DNA of 64,000 bases from Massilia eburnea (GTDB lineage Bacteria; Pseudomonadota; Gammaproteobacteria; Burkholderiales; Burkholderiaceae_D), in contig NZ_WNKX01000006.1 of NCBI RefSeq assembly GCF_009720745.1, positions 62,001 through 126,000 on the forward strand, given 5' to 3'. This document shows positions 20,432 through 30,031 of the stretch, piece after piece; positions within the stretch are counted from its first letter, which is position 1, and every line of letters begins with the position of its first letter. The position numbers were made by a program, and so were the translations under genes. A model generated the notes under the pieces. That model saw nothing but the letters and a program-made list of their open reading frames with translations, did no database searches and was not told the DNA's origin.

Positions 20432-21925
20432 TCACTCGCGCTGGATCTGGTGCTTTTTCAGCTTGTCGTAGAGCGTTTTGCGCGGCAGGAGCAGGCGGTC
20501 GGCAGCCAGCGCCACGTTGTTGTCGGCGGCGGCCAGCGCACGCAGGATCAGGTCGCGCTCGAAAGCGTCGACTTGCTGCGAAAGCGAAGGCTGTTCCGTC
20601 TCGCCGGCCATTGGCGCGCCCGCAGCGGTGGCGACGCCGCTCGCGGACGCGGCGCCGGCCGACATGGCGGCACTGCCGGCAGATCCCGCGCCGGCGGCCC
20701 ATTCAAGTCCGGCATCCGTCGCCAGGCCGGCCGGCGCTGAAATGCCCGCGCCGGTCGACGCACTTGCCGGCGCAGACGACCCGGCGTAGTTCACCGCGCC
20801 CGCTGCGGGAACCAGGCCGAGGGTAAGGCGCTCGGCGAAATTTCGCAATTCGCGCACATTCCCCGGCCAATCCGCCGCCTGCCACGATGCCATCTGTTCC
20901 GGCGTCCAGCGCGGTACCGGGCGCTGGTAGCGTTGGGACGCCTCGGCGACGAAGTGCGCCAGCAGCAGCGGGATATCCTCGCGCCGGTCGCGCAGGCGCG
21001 GCAGATCGATGCTGATCACGCCAATGCGGTAATACAGGTCTTCGCGGAACAGTCCTTGCGCGGAAAGGGCCAGCAGATCGGCTTTGCTGGCCGCGATCAC
21101 GCGGCAATCCAGCGCCACCGATTCATTCCCGCCCAGGCGCTCCAGCCGCCGTTCCTGCAGCACCCGCAGGAGCTTGACCTGAAGGGCCAGCGGCATGCTC
21201 TCGATCTCGTCGAGGAACACGGTGCCGCCGTTGGCGAATTCCAGCTTGCCGATTCGGCGCTTCTGCGCTCCCGTGAAGGCGCCGGCTTCGTGGCCGAAAA
21301 TTTCGCTTTCGAACACGGACTCCGGCAGCGCACCGCAGTTGATGGCGACGAAGTTGCCCTTGCGGCCGCTGGCGGCATGGATCAGGCGCGCCATGACTTC
21401 CTTGCCGGTGCCGGTCTGGCCGTTGACCAGGATGTCGACGCCGGTCGGCGCCACGTTACGCATGACGACCTTCAAATGTTCGATCGCTTCCGAGCGGCCG
21501 ACGAGATCCGGCATGTCGGGATGCTGCGCGCGCTCGGCACGCAAGTGACGGTTTTCCAGCACAAGGCTGCGGCGCTCTTGCGCGCGCCTGACGGCGTCCA
21601 TCAGGCGTTCGGAAGAGAAGGGTTTTTCGATGAAATCGTAAGCGCCTGCGTGCATGGCGGCGACGGCCATGTCCACGTCGCCGTGACCGGTGACGACGAT
21701 CACCGGCAGTTCGGCATCCAGTGCCGCGACGCGCAACAGCAGATCCAGGCCGGAAATGCCCGGCAGGCGTACGTCGGTAACCACGACGCCGGGATAGTCG
21801 GGGCGCAGCAAGGACAGCGCTTCCTCGGCGCTGGCGCAAGCCTGCACGGCGAAGCCGCCCAGTTCCAATGTTTGCGAGGTGGCCAGGCGCAGTGCTGCCT
21901 CGTCTTCAACCAATAGCGCCTTCAT
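20432..21925 (-). CDS. dctD: Sigma-54-dependent response regulator, DctD-like
   Basis: A 497-residue NtrC-family regulator with receiver 1-120 (phospho-acceptor D51 in VVTDVRLPG) and AAA+ domain about 140-370. The AAA+ part has Walker A GQTGTGKE at 169-176, GAFTGA sigma-54 contact at 215-220 and Walker B GGTVFLDE. A Fis-type HTH is at 452-495. The linker between AAA+ and HTH (374-445) is about 70 residues of almost only Ala, Gly, Ser and Pro, which is unusually long. The gene overlaps dctB by 4 bp. DctBD systems activate C4-dicarboxylate transport, but no dctA or dicarboxylate gene lies in the window, so the target is inferred from family only. Confidence 0.9.
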   Translation of the reverse strand: MKALLVEDEAALRLATSQTLELGGFAVQACASAEEALSLLRPDYPGVVVTDVRLPGISGLDLLLRVAALDAELPVIVVTGHGDVDMAVAAMHAGAYDFIEKPFSSERLMDAVRRAQERRSLVLENRHLRAERAQHPDMPDLVGRSEAIEHLKVVMRNVAPTGVDILVNGQTGTGKEVMARLIHAASGRKGNFVAINCGALPESVFESEIFGHEAGAFTGAQKRRIGKLEFANGGTVFLDEIESMPLALQVKLLRVLQERRLERLGGNESVALDCRVIAASKADLLALSAQGLFREDLYYRIGVISIDLPRLRDRREDIPLLLAHFVAEASQRYQRPVPRWTPEQMASWQAADWPGNVRELRNFAERLTLGLVPAAGAVNYAGSSAPASASTGAGISAPAGLATDAGLEWAAGAGSAGSAAMSAGAASASGVATAAGAPMAGETEQPSLSQQVDAFERDLILRALAAADNNVALAADRLLLPRKTLYDKLKKHQIQRE

Positions 21926-23622
21926 CGCGCTGCTCCTTCTTCAATTAGCGGTAAGCGTAACTCAAACTGCGCGCCGCCGCCGTCCATGTTGTGCGCGCTC
22001 AGCCGGCCGTTCATCGCCTGCACGATGGACGAGGAAATCGCCAGCCCCAATCCCAGGCCTTGCCCTGCAGGTTTGGTGGTGAAAAACGGCTCGAACAGGT
22101 GGGCCGCCACTTCTTGCGGAATGCCAGGGCCGCTATCGCTGATGCGTGCCACGCCGTCGGTTCCTTCGCGCGACAGCACAACTGAAACACGCGGCTGCGG
22201 CCTGCCTTCCACGGCATCGAGGGCATTGCGCAGCAGGTTGATCAGCACTTGCTCGATGCGTACCGTATCGCCCGCCACCGTGAGCGGCGCGGCGCTGGTG
22301 TCGATTTCCAGCACGACGTTGCAGCGCTTGCACTCGCTCTCCAGCAGGAAGGCGGAACTGCGCACAGCCCGCCCCAGTTCCACTGGGCCGACCGTTTCGT
22401 CCTTGCGTGCAAACCCCTTCAGCTGGCTGATGATGGCGCCCATGCGCGCGCTGGCGTCGCCGATATGACCCAGGTTGCTGGCTGCCTGTTCCGGCTGTCC
22501 GCGTTCCAGGAAAGTGCGCGCATTATCGGCGAAGGCGCGGATGGCCGCCAAGGGCTGGTTCAGTTCATGCGTCATGCCGGCGGCCATCTGGCCCAGCATG
22601 GCAAGCTTCCCGGCCTGCACCAGCTCATTCTGCGTGGTGCGCAGGATGCGGTTGGTTTCGCTCAGTTGCTGCGTGCGCTGGAATATCCGCGATTCCAGTT
22701 CACGGTCGAAGGCCTGGCGTTCTTCGCGGCGTCGCTGTTGCTGGTGCATGGCCCAATATGAAACGCCGCCGCATGCAAGCAGCAAGGCGGCGGCCAGCGC
22801 CCAGTTGATACCGCTGCGTACCACGCGCAACTGGTTCGGGAAGATCATCAGCTGCCAGCCCAGGCGGCCCACTTCCTGCGTCACGCGCGGGCCGGGGTTG
22901 CGCGCCAGCGGTGTCACGTTGCGGCCGGTGTATTGCTGCGTGCTGGCCAGTTCCGCCAAGGCTTCCGGCGGCAGCGGCCCGAGGCTGTGGTAGCGCCATG
23001 CGGGACGGTTGCCAAGAAAGATGACGCCGTGGCGGTCTGCCAGCACGATCGGGTCTTCGCTGCTGTTCCAGTTGCGTTCCAGTTCGGCGAGGCTGATCTT
23101 GACCGCGATCACGCCGTCGATGGCGCCGTTGCGGCGTACTGGCTGCGCAATGAAGTAGCCGGCTTCGCTGGTGCTGGTGCCGATGCCGTAAAAGCGGCCT
23201 GCGTCGCCGTGCAGCGCGGCCTGGAAGTAGGGACGGTAGGAGAAATTCTTGCCGGCGAAGCCGAGGGGCTGGTCCCAGTTGCTGGCCCCCAGTGTCAGTC
23301 CGTTGCGGTCCATCAGGTAGAGCGCGCCGACCTTGGCTTGCTGCTGGATGGTTTGCAGCGTCTGGTTCAGGCGCGCGATGGCTTGCGGGTCGTTCGGGTG
23401 AGCCAGGGCGTTGGGCAGGTCGGGTTGCTGGGCCAGCACGAAGGGGAGGGTTTCGAAGCGCTCCAGGACGGATTGCAGTTCGGGCGCCATGAGTTGCAGC
23501 TGGCGCTGGCCTTGTTCCAGCTGCTCGTTGCCGGCGCGGTGCGCGCCGAGCAGATAGGCGCACACGATGATGATGGTGGCGGCGGGATAGAGCAGAAGGT
23601 GGGGTTTGCGCATAGGCGTCAT
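21922..23622 (-). CDS. dctB: Sensor histidine kinase, DctB-like
   Basis: An inner-membrane sensor: a first TM helix (LLLYPAATIIIVCAYLLG), a periplasmic PDC/Cache-type domain of about 240 residues (MDRNGLTLGASNWD, FSYRPYFQAAL), a second TM helix (WALAAALLLACGGVSYWA) and a short coiled coil. The kinase has H-box MTHELNQPLAAIRAF, N-box NLLRNALDAVEG, and G-boxes DSGPGIP and GLGLGLAIS. I use the start at 23622 (MTPMRKP); 23613 is possible. An upstream in-frame codon at 23664 lies in the palindromic repeat and has no ribosome site. It is co-expressed with dctD through a 4-bp overlap. No promoter is clear because the repeat abuts the gene. Confidence 0.9.
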   Translation of the reverse strand: MTPMRKPHLLLYPAATIIIVCAYLLGAHRAGNEQLEQGQRQLQLMAPELQSVLERFETLPFVLAQQPDLPNALAHPNDPQAIARLNQTLQTIQQQAKVGALYLMDRNGLTLGASNWDQPLGFAGKNFSYRPYFQAALHGDAGRFYGIGTSTSEAGYFIAQPVRRNGAIDGVIAVKISLAELERNWNSSEDPIVLADRHGVIFLGNRPAWRYHSLGPLPPEALAELASTQQYTGRNVTPLARNPGPRVTQEVGRLGWQLMIFPNQLRVVRSGINWALAAALLLACGGVSYWAMHQQQRRREERQAFDRELESRIFQRTQQLSETNRILRTTQNELVQAGKLAMLGQMAAGMTHELNQPLAAIRAFADNARTFLERGQPEQAASNLGHIGDASARMGAIISQLKGFARKDETVGPVELGRAVRSSAFLLESECKRCNVVLEIDTSAAPLTVAGDTVRIEQVLINLLRNALDAVEGRPQPRVSVVLSREGTDGVARISDSGPGIPQEVAAHLFEPFFTTKPAGQGLGLGLAISSSIVQAMNGRLSAHNMDGGGAQFELRLPLIEEGAAR

Positions 23623-23625
23623 TTT

Positions 23626-23726
23626 AAACCGGTAAAGCAGTGTCAGACCCGCAGGGTCTGACACTGGTCTGCGGCCGCCGCGTATCAGGTGTCTGACCCT
23701 GCGGGTCGGACACTGGTTTACCGGTT

Positions 23727-23727
<1 letters not shown>
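23626..23727. repeat. 102-bp palindromic intergenic element (GGGTCTGAC family)
   Basis: Outer inverted arms AAACCGGTAAA (23626-23636) and TTTACCGGTTT (23717-23727) enclose two internal hairpins of about 25 bp, each with GTGTC(A/T)GACCC-type arms, arranged head to head. It fills the gap between the ABC ATPase gene, whose TAA stop touches it, and dctB. A shorter relative lies at 29931-29983. The look is that of a REP/BIME-like mobile hairpin element. Confidence 0.75.
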
Positions 23728-24524
<797 letters not shown>

Positions 24525-24525
24525 C

Positions 24526-25347
24526 TCAGTTCTCCAGGCCACGGTGCCAGCGCAGCAAATGGTTATTCAGCTTGTTCATGCCAATATCGATCGCCAGGCC
24601 AAGCAGGCCAATGCTGATCATGCCGGCGATGATCTTGTCCGACCAGAAGTACTCGCGCGCTTCCAGGATGCGGAAACCAAGGCCGTTGTTCACAGCGATC
24701 ATTTCGGACACGATCACGACGATGAAGGCGGTACCGATACCGATACGCACGCCGGACAGGATGTAAGGCACAGCCGCCGGCAGCATGACGCGAACGAACA
24801 TGGTGCGCTGGCTGACGCCCAAGTTGCGGGCGGCGCGGACATAAATGCCGTCCACCTGGCGCACGCCGGCGATGGTATTCATCAGCACCGGGAAGAAGGC
24901 GCCCAGCGCAATCAGGAACACGGCCGGTGCGTTACCCAGGCCGAACCACAGGATCGCCAGCGGAATATAGGCGATCGGCGGGATCGGGCGCAGCACCTGC
25001 AGCAGGGGATTGAGCCAGTCGTACATACGCTTGCTCGAACCCATCACCAGGCCGAAAGGCAGGGCCAGGCCGGCGCCGACGGCAAAGCCGACCAGCACGC
25101 GGTACATGCTGCTGATGGTGTCGCCAATCAGCTCGCCGGAGAAGGCCCACGCCAGCCAGGAAGTTGCTGCCGGGTCGTAAGGCTGCAGCGGCAGCAGGTA
25201 CTCCACCCATTTGGTCACAACGGCCCAGGGGGAGGGCAGCACTTGCGGGTTGATCCACTCCAGCGAAGCGCTGGCCTGCCACAGGGCGATCACCAGAACC
25301 GGCACCACGGAGCCCGCGGCCAGCTGGCGCAAATTGAGTTTTGCCAT
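24526..25347 (-). CDS. ABC transporter permease (SsuC/TauC family)
   Basis: A 273-residue inner-membrane protein with about six TM segments and the EAA loop GALGAFFPVLMNTIAGVRQVD followed by RAARNLGVSQRTMFVRVMLPAAVPYILSG split over the membrane interface. These motifs fit permeases of nitrate/sulfonate/taurine importers. It lies 13 bp after the binding-protein gene, with GAGG upstream of its ATG, and one base before the ATPase start, so the operon is tight. Confidence 0.92.
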   Translation of the reverse strand: MAKLNLRQLAAGSVVPVLVIALWQASASLEWINPQVLPSPWAVVTKWVEYLLPLQPYDPAATSWLAWAFSGELIGDTISSMYRVLVGFAVGAGLALPFGLVMGSSKRMYDWLNPLLQVLRPIPPIAYIPLAILWFGLGNAPAVFLIALGAFFPVLMNTIAGVRQVDGIYVRAARNLGVSQRTMFVRVMLPAAVPYILSGVRIGIGTAFIVVIVSEMIAVNNGLGFRILEAREYFWSDKIIAGMISIGLLGLAIDIGMNKLNNHLLRWHRGLEN

Positions 25348-25360
25348 GATGTGCCTCGAC

Positions 25361-26329
25361 TTATTTGATGTTCAGGCTTTTCTTGGCTTCGTCCAGCAGG
25401 TCGGTCTTGACCCACTCGGTCGCCACGGGCGCCTTGCGCATCTTGCCCACGCCGCTCTTGTTCATCACATCGGTGGTGACCTGGATGTGCTGCGGGGTGA
25501 TGTCGTAGGTGTATGGCGAATTGGCGATCGCATCCTGGAAATCGTCGGCTGTGATCTGGCCCTTGAAGATCACGTTGCGCACGTATTTTTCAGCGGTCGG
25601 CTTGTCGTCGATGAAGGTCTTGGTAGCCTGTACGAAGCATTTCATGAACTTTTCAGCGGTGGCACGGCGGGTCGAATAGAACTTTTCGCTCATCACCATG
25701 GTACGCACAGGCTCGCCGATCGGGGTGTCATACGGTTTCATGACTTCCACCCCGTAGCCCTTGTTGATGGCTTGAGAGGATTGCGGTTCCGACTGCATGA
25801 TGGCGTCCAGGTTCTTGCCGAGCAGGGCCTGGTTCAGGTCTGCGAAGGCCAGGAATACCAGCTGCACGTCTTTACCTGGCTGGTCGGAGAAGGTCAGGCC
25901 GGCCTGCGACAGTTCGGCGGCCAGCAGCACCTCATGGATGCCGCCGCGCGTTACGCCGACCTTCTTGCCTTTCAGGTCCTTGATCGACTTGATGCCGCTG
26001 TCGGGGCGCGCGACCAGGCGCGCGCCACCTTTGGCGAAACCGGCGACGACGTAGATTGGGGCGCCATTGGCGCGGCCCTGGATGGCTGCTTCAGACGCGG
26101 TGGCGCCGACATCGAGCTCGCCCGCCAGGATGGCCTGCATCACGTCCGGGCCCTTGGCGAAGACGTGTTCTTCGACCTTGATGCCGCACTTCGGTGCGAT
26201 TTCCTTGATATACGAGACGGCGCCGTAGTGCGCGAACTTCAGGTTGCCGAGGCGGACAACTTCCTGGGCATTGGCGGCGGTGGCGAAAGCTGCGGCCACG
26301 GCGAGGGATGCGAATTTAAGCTTGGTCAT
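25361..26329 (-). CDS. ABC transporter periplasmic substrate-binding protein (SsuA/NMT1-like)
   Basis: A 322-residue periplasmic protein; signal peptide at 1-21 (SLAVAAAFATAANAQ). It has the NMT1/SsuA fold pattern: LKFAHYGAVSYIKEI, ILAGELDVGATASEAAIQG, DLKGKKVGVTRGGIHEVLLAAEL. The start at 26329 is supported by AGGAG six bases upstream; the longer frame to 26401 has no ribosome site. Ligand unknown (sulfonate, taurine, nitrate or pyrimidine precursors are family options). No sulfonatase or monooxygenase lies nearby to decide. Confidence 0.9.
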   Translation of the reverse strand: MTKLKFASLAVAAAFATAANAQEVVRLGNLKFAHYGAVSYIKEIAPKCGIKVEEHVFAKGPDVMQAILAGELDVGATASEAAIQGRANGAPIYVVAGFAKGGARLVARPDSGIKSIKDLKGKKVGVTRGGIHEVLLAAELSQAGLTFSDQPGKDVQLVFLAFADLNQALLGKNLDAIMQSEPQSSQAINKGYGVEVMKPYDTPIGEPVRTMVMSEKFYSTRRATAEKFMKCFVQATKTFIDDKPTAEKYVRNVIFKGQITADDFQDAIANSPYTYDITPQHIQVTTDVMNKSGVGKMRKAPVATEWVKTDLLDEAKKSLNIK

Positions 26330-26443
26330 GCTGGTCTCCTCAGTAGGGGTGTTTTGACCAGCATTTAGCAGCTTCCATGCCAGAATGTTGGAATGCTGCA
26401 AGTGCTTGATTTTATTGGTCTGCCACTGTGCGGACCTTCAGCG

Positions 26444-26475
26444 GCTGTGGCGAAATTCCGGAATCCCGCCACAGC
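26444..26475. other. Hairpin between the ABC operon promoter side and the POT gene end
   Basis: Perfect 9-bp arms GCTGTGGCG and CGCCACAGC with a 14-nt loop that itself contains ATTCCGGAAT. No T-run follows. It may act as a rho-dependent stop or mRNA 3' end stabiliser for the POT transporter gene, which ends at 26501 on the minus strand. Confidence 0.4.
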
Positions 26476-26500
26476 TTGTGCGGATTTTCGCCGCGGCGCC

Positions 26501-28129
26501 TTAAGCCTTCTGAGGTTCCGGTGTCGTGCCGTAACAGACGTTTGGATCCGGCTCCTTGCGGTAGAAGTCCACCATCTTGTAGCGCATTGCATACAGCGCA
26601 AAGCAGCCCGCGACCAGTGCGGCGAAACCTGCGAAGAAGTACATCTGGAAGGCCATCACCGAGAATCCGGTGGTGGCGATATAGGCCGAAACGGAATCGT
26701 TCTTCACGCCGGCGTTCAGGATCAGCACCCACAGGTTGCCGACGGTGACCGCCAGGTACCACAGCGCCATGATCACGCCCTTCATCGAGGCGGGCGCTTG
26801 CGAGTAGGCGAATTCCAGGCCGGTGGCCGATACCAGGACCTCGCCGAAGGTCAGCAGGGCATAAGGCAGGATCTGCCACGCCATTGAGACCGGCGTGCCA
26901 CCGTCCATTACCACTTGCAGCGTGCCAATCACGACCCAGGCCAGTGCCGAGACGAAGATGCCGGTGCCCATGCGGCGCAGCGGCGTCGGTTCGATGCCCA
27001 GCTTGCGCAGCAGCGGGAAGAGGGCGATGTTATTGAACGGGATGAGCAGCATCACCAGCAATGGGTTCAGCGCCTGCATCTGCGCCGGCACGAAGGAGAA
27101 CGACCAGCCGAGGAATTCATAGGTCGGGTGCACCATATCGTTGGCCTGCACGATCCAGGTCGAGGCCTTCTGGTCGAACAGGGACCAGAACGGCGTCACC
27201 ATCGCGAACACGATGAAGATGCGCAGCACGGCGCGCACGCCATCCACCGCCTCGTCGCTATGTTTGCCGCGGGCGCGCTCCAGTTGCATCGAGGTGCCGA
27301 TGCCGCCGAATGCCATCAGCAGGACCAGTGCGGTGCAGGCAGCGATCACGAAGCCCCAGGAAGGCGCCATGGCCAGCGAAACCAGGGCGGCTGCCACGCC
27401 AACCAGGGCGACCGTCAGGCCTGGGCGCGATTGACCCGGCGCCGCCGACGCCAGCGCGGTCCTGGCAACGCGAGTGAAGGAATCCTTGCTTGGCTCCTCC
27501 GGCGCCACGTGCACGTATTTCTTGCGGCCCGACCAGAACACGATGGTCGCGATGAACATCAGGATGCCGGGAATACCGAATGCGACCGCCGCGCCGAAAT
27601 CCTTCAGGAAGATCGGCATCAGCAGGGAAGCGAAGAAAGAGCCGAAGTTGATGCTCCAATAGAAGGCATCAAACACCACTTTCGCCTTCTTCTTGTTGGT
27701 CTGGTCGAACTGGTCGCCGACAAAGGACACCACCAGCGGCTTGATGCCGCCCGAGCCGAAGGCAATCAGGAACAGGCCGAGGTAGAAGCCTTGCAGGTGG
27801 CTCTCAAACAGCGCCAGGCAGGCATGTCCCGCGCAGTAGATCAGCGAGAACCAGAACACCGTGTTGTATTTGCCGAAGAAGCGGTCGGACAGCCAGCCGC
27901 CCAGCAGAGGGAAGAAATACACGCCGATCACAAAGGTATGGAACACGTGCTTTGCTTCGCCGGCACGCTGGTCCGATGGGATGAACAGCAGCAAAGTGCT
28001 GATCAGGAATGGCACCAGGATGTTGCGCATCCCGTAAAAACTGAATCGCTCGCAGGCCTCATTGGTGATGATGTACGGGATTTGCCGGGGCATCGGCCCG
28101 TTACCCTGTTCCAGTTCTTGCGTCGACAT
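26501..28129 (-). CDS. POT/PTR2 proton-coupled peptide transporter
   Basis: A 542-residue inner-membrane carrier with about 14 hydrophobic segments. The POT signature NEACERFSFYGMRNIL (ExxERF proton site) is near residue 24, and FGSGGIKPLVVSFVGDQF and the later FYWSINFGSFFASLL are conserved. The family imports di- and tripeptides with protons. GGGAGA precedes the ATG. It is divergent from the cytoplasmic alpha-glucosidase, and the 195-bp gap carries two TGTAG-type palindromes that lie nearer the glucosidase. Confidence 0.93.
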   Translation of the reverse strand: MSTQELEQGNGPMPRQIPYIITNEACERFSFYGMRNILVPFLISTLLLFIPSDQRAGEAKHVFHTFVIGVYFFPLLGGWLSDRFFGKYNTVFWFSLIYCAGHACLALFESHLQGFYLGLFLIAFGSGGIKPLVVSFVGDQFDQTNKKKAKVVFDAFYWSINFGSFFASLLMPIFLKDFGAAVAFGIPGILMFIATIVFWSGRKKYVHVAPEEPSKDSFTRVARTALASAAPGQSRPGLTVALVGVAAALVSLAMAPSWGFVIAACTALVLLMAFGGIGTSMQLERARGKHSDEAVDGVRAVLRIFIVFAMVTPFWSLFDQKASTWIVQANDMVHPTYEFLGWSFSFVPAQMQALNPLLVMLLIPFNNIALFPLLRKLGIEPTPLRRMGTGIFVSALAWVVIGTLQVVMDGGTPVSMAWQILPYALLTFGEVLVSATGLEFAYSQAPASMKGVIMALWYLAVTVGNLWVLILNAGVKNDSVSAYIATTGFSVMAFQMYFFAGFAALVAGCFALYAMRYKMVDFYRKEPDPNVCYGTTPEPQKA

Positions 28130-28205
28130 GAGGTCTCCCGTTTCGAATAATGGGCGCGATGCTATGCGAACAGGTTGGGCTTGGCAACTACTGGTTTCAC
28201 TTGCA

Positions 28206-28220
28206 TGTAGTTTAACTACG
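28206..28220. promoter_or_regulatory. Operator TGTAG-TTTAA-CTACG (one mismatch)
   Basis: It lies 77 bp (centre to centre) upstream of the second copy at 28283, about seven helical turns. It could serve either the alpha-glucosidase or the divergent POT gene. Confidence 0.6.
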
Positions 28221-28261
28221 TCAAAAATTGTAAGTGTTTGATTTTTAAGGATTCATAGTGA

Positions 28262-28290
28262 TTGAACTTCCCCTATTCATGATGTATATT
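28262..28290 (+). promoter_or_regulatory. Sigma-70 promoter of the cytoplasmic alpha-glucosidase
   Basis: TTGAAC (28262-28267), a 17-bp spacer and TATATT (28285-28290). The operator at 28283-28297 covers the -10 and reaches the start site, so a bound protein would block RNA polymerase. Confidence 0.7.
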
Positions 28291-28297
28291 ATCTACA
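28283..28297. promoter_or_regulatory. Operator TGTAT-ATTAT-CTACA over the -10 (one mismatch)
   Basis: One-mismatch copy of the TGTAG-N5-CTACA palindrome, placed exactly on the -10 element of the alpha-glucosidase promoter. This is the copy that argues most clearly for repression. Confidence 0.6.
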
Positions 28298-28324
28298 TAA
28301 TAGATTTTTTGGGGATTAGGGCAT

Positions 28325-29932
28325 ATGAGCACACCTTGGTGGAAAGAAGCAATCATTTATCAGGTTTATCCACGCAGCTACCTGGACACCAACGGTGACG
28401 GCATTGGCGACCTGAATGGCATTACCGACCGCCTTGACTATATCGCCAAGCTTGGCGTGGACATCATCTGGATCTCGCCCTTCTTCAAATCCCCGATGCG
28501 CGATTTCGGCTACGACGTCGCCGATTACTGCGACGTCGACCCGATGTTCGGTACCCTGGCTGATTTCGACAAGATGATCGCCAAGGCCCACAGCCTGGGC
28601 CTGAAGATCATGATCGACCAGGTCATGTCGCATACTTCCGAAGACCATCCATGGTTCAAGGAGAGCCGTTCTTCGCGTGACAATCCGAAATCCGACTGGT
28701 ACGTATGGGCCGATCCGCTGCCGGACGGGAACCCGCCGAACAACTGGCTGTCCGTGTTCGGCGGCTCCTCCTGGCAATGGGACTCGCGCCGCAAACAGTA
28801 CTACATGCACAACTTCCTGGTCAGCCAGCCGGACCTGAACTTCCACAATCCGGACGTGCAGCAGGCGCACCTGGATGCGCTGCGCTTCTGGCTCAAGCGC
28901 GGCGTCGACGGCGTACGCATGGATGCCTGCAACTTCCACTTCCACGACCGCCAGCTGCGCAGCAATCCGCCGGCCCTGGTGCGCGATACTTCCACCGTGA
29001 GCGACGCCAATCCGTACGGCATGCAGGCCCACATCCACGACAAGAGCCAGCCGGAAAACGTGGCCTTCCTGGAAAAGCTGCGCGTGCTGCTGGACGAATA
29101 CGGCGCGGTCGCGATCGGCGAAGTGGGAGCGGACGATTCGCTGGCCGTGATGGCCGAATACACTGCCGGCGGCAACAAGCTGCATATGGCTTACAGCTTC
29201 AACTTGCTGACTGCCGACAGCAGCGCGGGCCATATCCGCAAACAGGTGGAAGACTTCAAGGCTCGCGTGAAGGATGGCCAGCCTTCCTGGTCGGTGGGTA
29301 ACCACGACGCAGTGCGCGTAGTGACGCGCTGGAATGGCATGAGCAACCAGGCTGCCTTCGCCAAGCTGGTGCTGGCCATGCAGCTGTCGCTGAAAGGCAC
29401 ACCTTGCCTGTACCAGGGTGATGAGCTGGCGTTCAGCGAGGCGGACGTGCCTTATGAATTGATCCAGGACCCCTATGGCAAGACCTTCTGGCCTGAATTC
29501 AAGGGGCGTGATGGCTGCCGTACGCCGATTGCGTGGACCAATGGAGAGCATGGCGGCTTTACTTCCGGCACGCCGTGGCTGCCGGTGGCGGAGGAGCACA
29601 AGGCGATTGCGGCTTCGGTGCAGGAGGCCGATCCTTCTTCGCCGCTGAATTTTGCGCGGCGTATGATTGCCTGGCGCAAGACCATGCCGCAGCTGACGCG
29701 CGGGGATATCGTGTTTTATGATGCGCCGGAGCCGGTGCTGGCATTGCGCCGTGACCTGGAAGGGGAGCGCAGTGTGATCGCTGTGTTTAACCTGGGGGCG
29801 GCGCCTGTGAGCTTTGCGCTGCCAGCGGCAAAGGGCGCGCAGAAGCTGGAACAGCCTGGCTTGCCGGGTGAGGTTGTTGACGGTGTTGTGCAGTTGCCGG
29901 GATATGGGGCGTGGTTTGGGTATGCCGCTTAA
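28325..29932 (+). CDS. Cytoplasmic GH13 alpha-glucosidase (oligo-1,6-glucosidase group)
   Basis: A 535-residue protein without signal peptide. It begins WWKEAIIYQVYPRSYLDTNGDGIGDL, typical of the MalL/AglA group. Catalytic residues are D200 (GVDGVRMDACNF), E266 (AIGEVGADD) and D328 (SVGNHDAVRV). It hydrolyses maltose and short maltodextrins (or isomalto-oligomers) to glucose after MFS import. The residue after QV in region I (DQVMSHTS, 98-105) fits alpha-1,4 preference less clearly than alpha-1,6, so linkage is left open. Two TGTAG-type palindromes and a good promoter precede it; a palindromic repeat starts at its stop codon, and glk-rpiR follows. Confidence 0.93.
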   Translation: MSTPWWKEAIIYQVYPRSYLDTNGDGIGDLNGITDRLDYIAKLGVDIIWISPFFKSPMRDFGYDVADYCDVDPMFGTLADFDKMIAKAHSLGLKIMIDQVMSHTSEDHPWFKESRSSRDNPKSDWYVWADPLPDGNPPNNWLSVFGGSSWQWDSRRKQYYMHNFLVSQPDLNFHNPDVQQAHLDALRFWLKRGVDGVRMDACNFHFHDRQLRSNPPALVRDTSTVSDANPYGMQAHIHDKSQPENVAFLEKLRVLLDEYGAVAIGEVGADDSLAVMAEYTAGGNKLHMAYSFNLLTADSSAGHIRKQVEDFKARVKDGQPSWSVGNHDAVRVVTRWNGMSNQAAFAKLVLAMQLSLKGTPCLYQGDELAFSEADVPYELIQDPYGKTFWPEFKGRDGCRTPIAWTNGEHGGFTSGTPWLPVAEEHKAIAASVQEADPSSPLNFARRMIAWRKTMPQLTRGDIVFYDAPEPVLALRRDLEGERSVIAVFNLGAAPVSFALPAAKGAQKLEQPGLPGEVVDGVVQLPGYGAWFGYAA

Positions 29933-29983
29933 ACCCGGCAAACCTGGGTCTGACCCTTGGGTCTGACCCTGCCCTCCGGGTTT
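29931..29983. repeat. Palindromic intergenic element, short copy (GGGTCTGACCC family)
   Basis: Outer arms AAACCCGG (29931-29938) and CCGGGTTT (29976-29983) enclose two direct copies of GGGTCTGACCC, itself a palindrome. It overlaps the TAA of the alpha-glucosidase gene. The outer arms and core match the element at 23626-23727, which also abuts a stop codon. Confidence 0.7.
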
Positions 29984-30031
29984 TAGGGTATCCTCCCGCC
30001 TTTAGGGTGTTATCTAAAACGTAAAAAGACA

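Noticed and set aside
23622..23664. Longer dctB start at 23664
   Set aside because: The extra codons lie in the palindromic repeat and there is no ribosome site.
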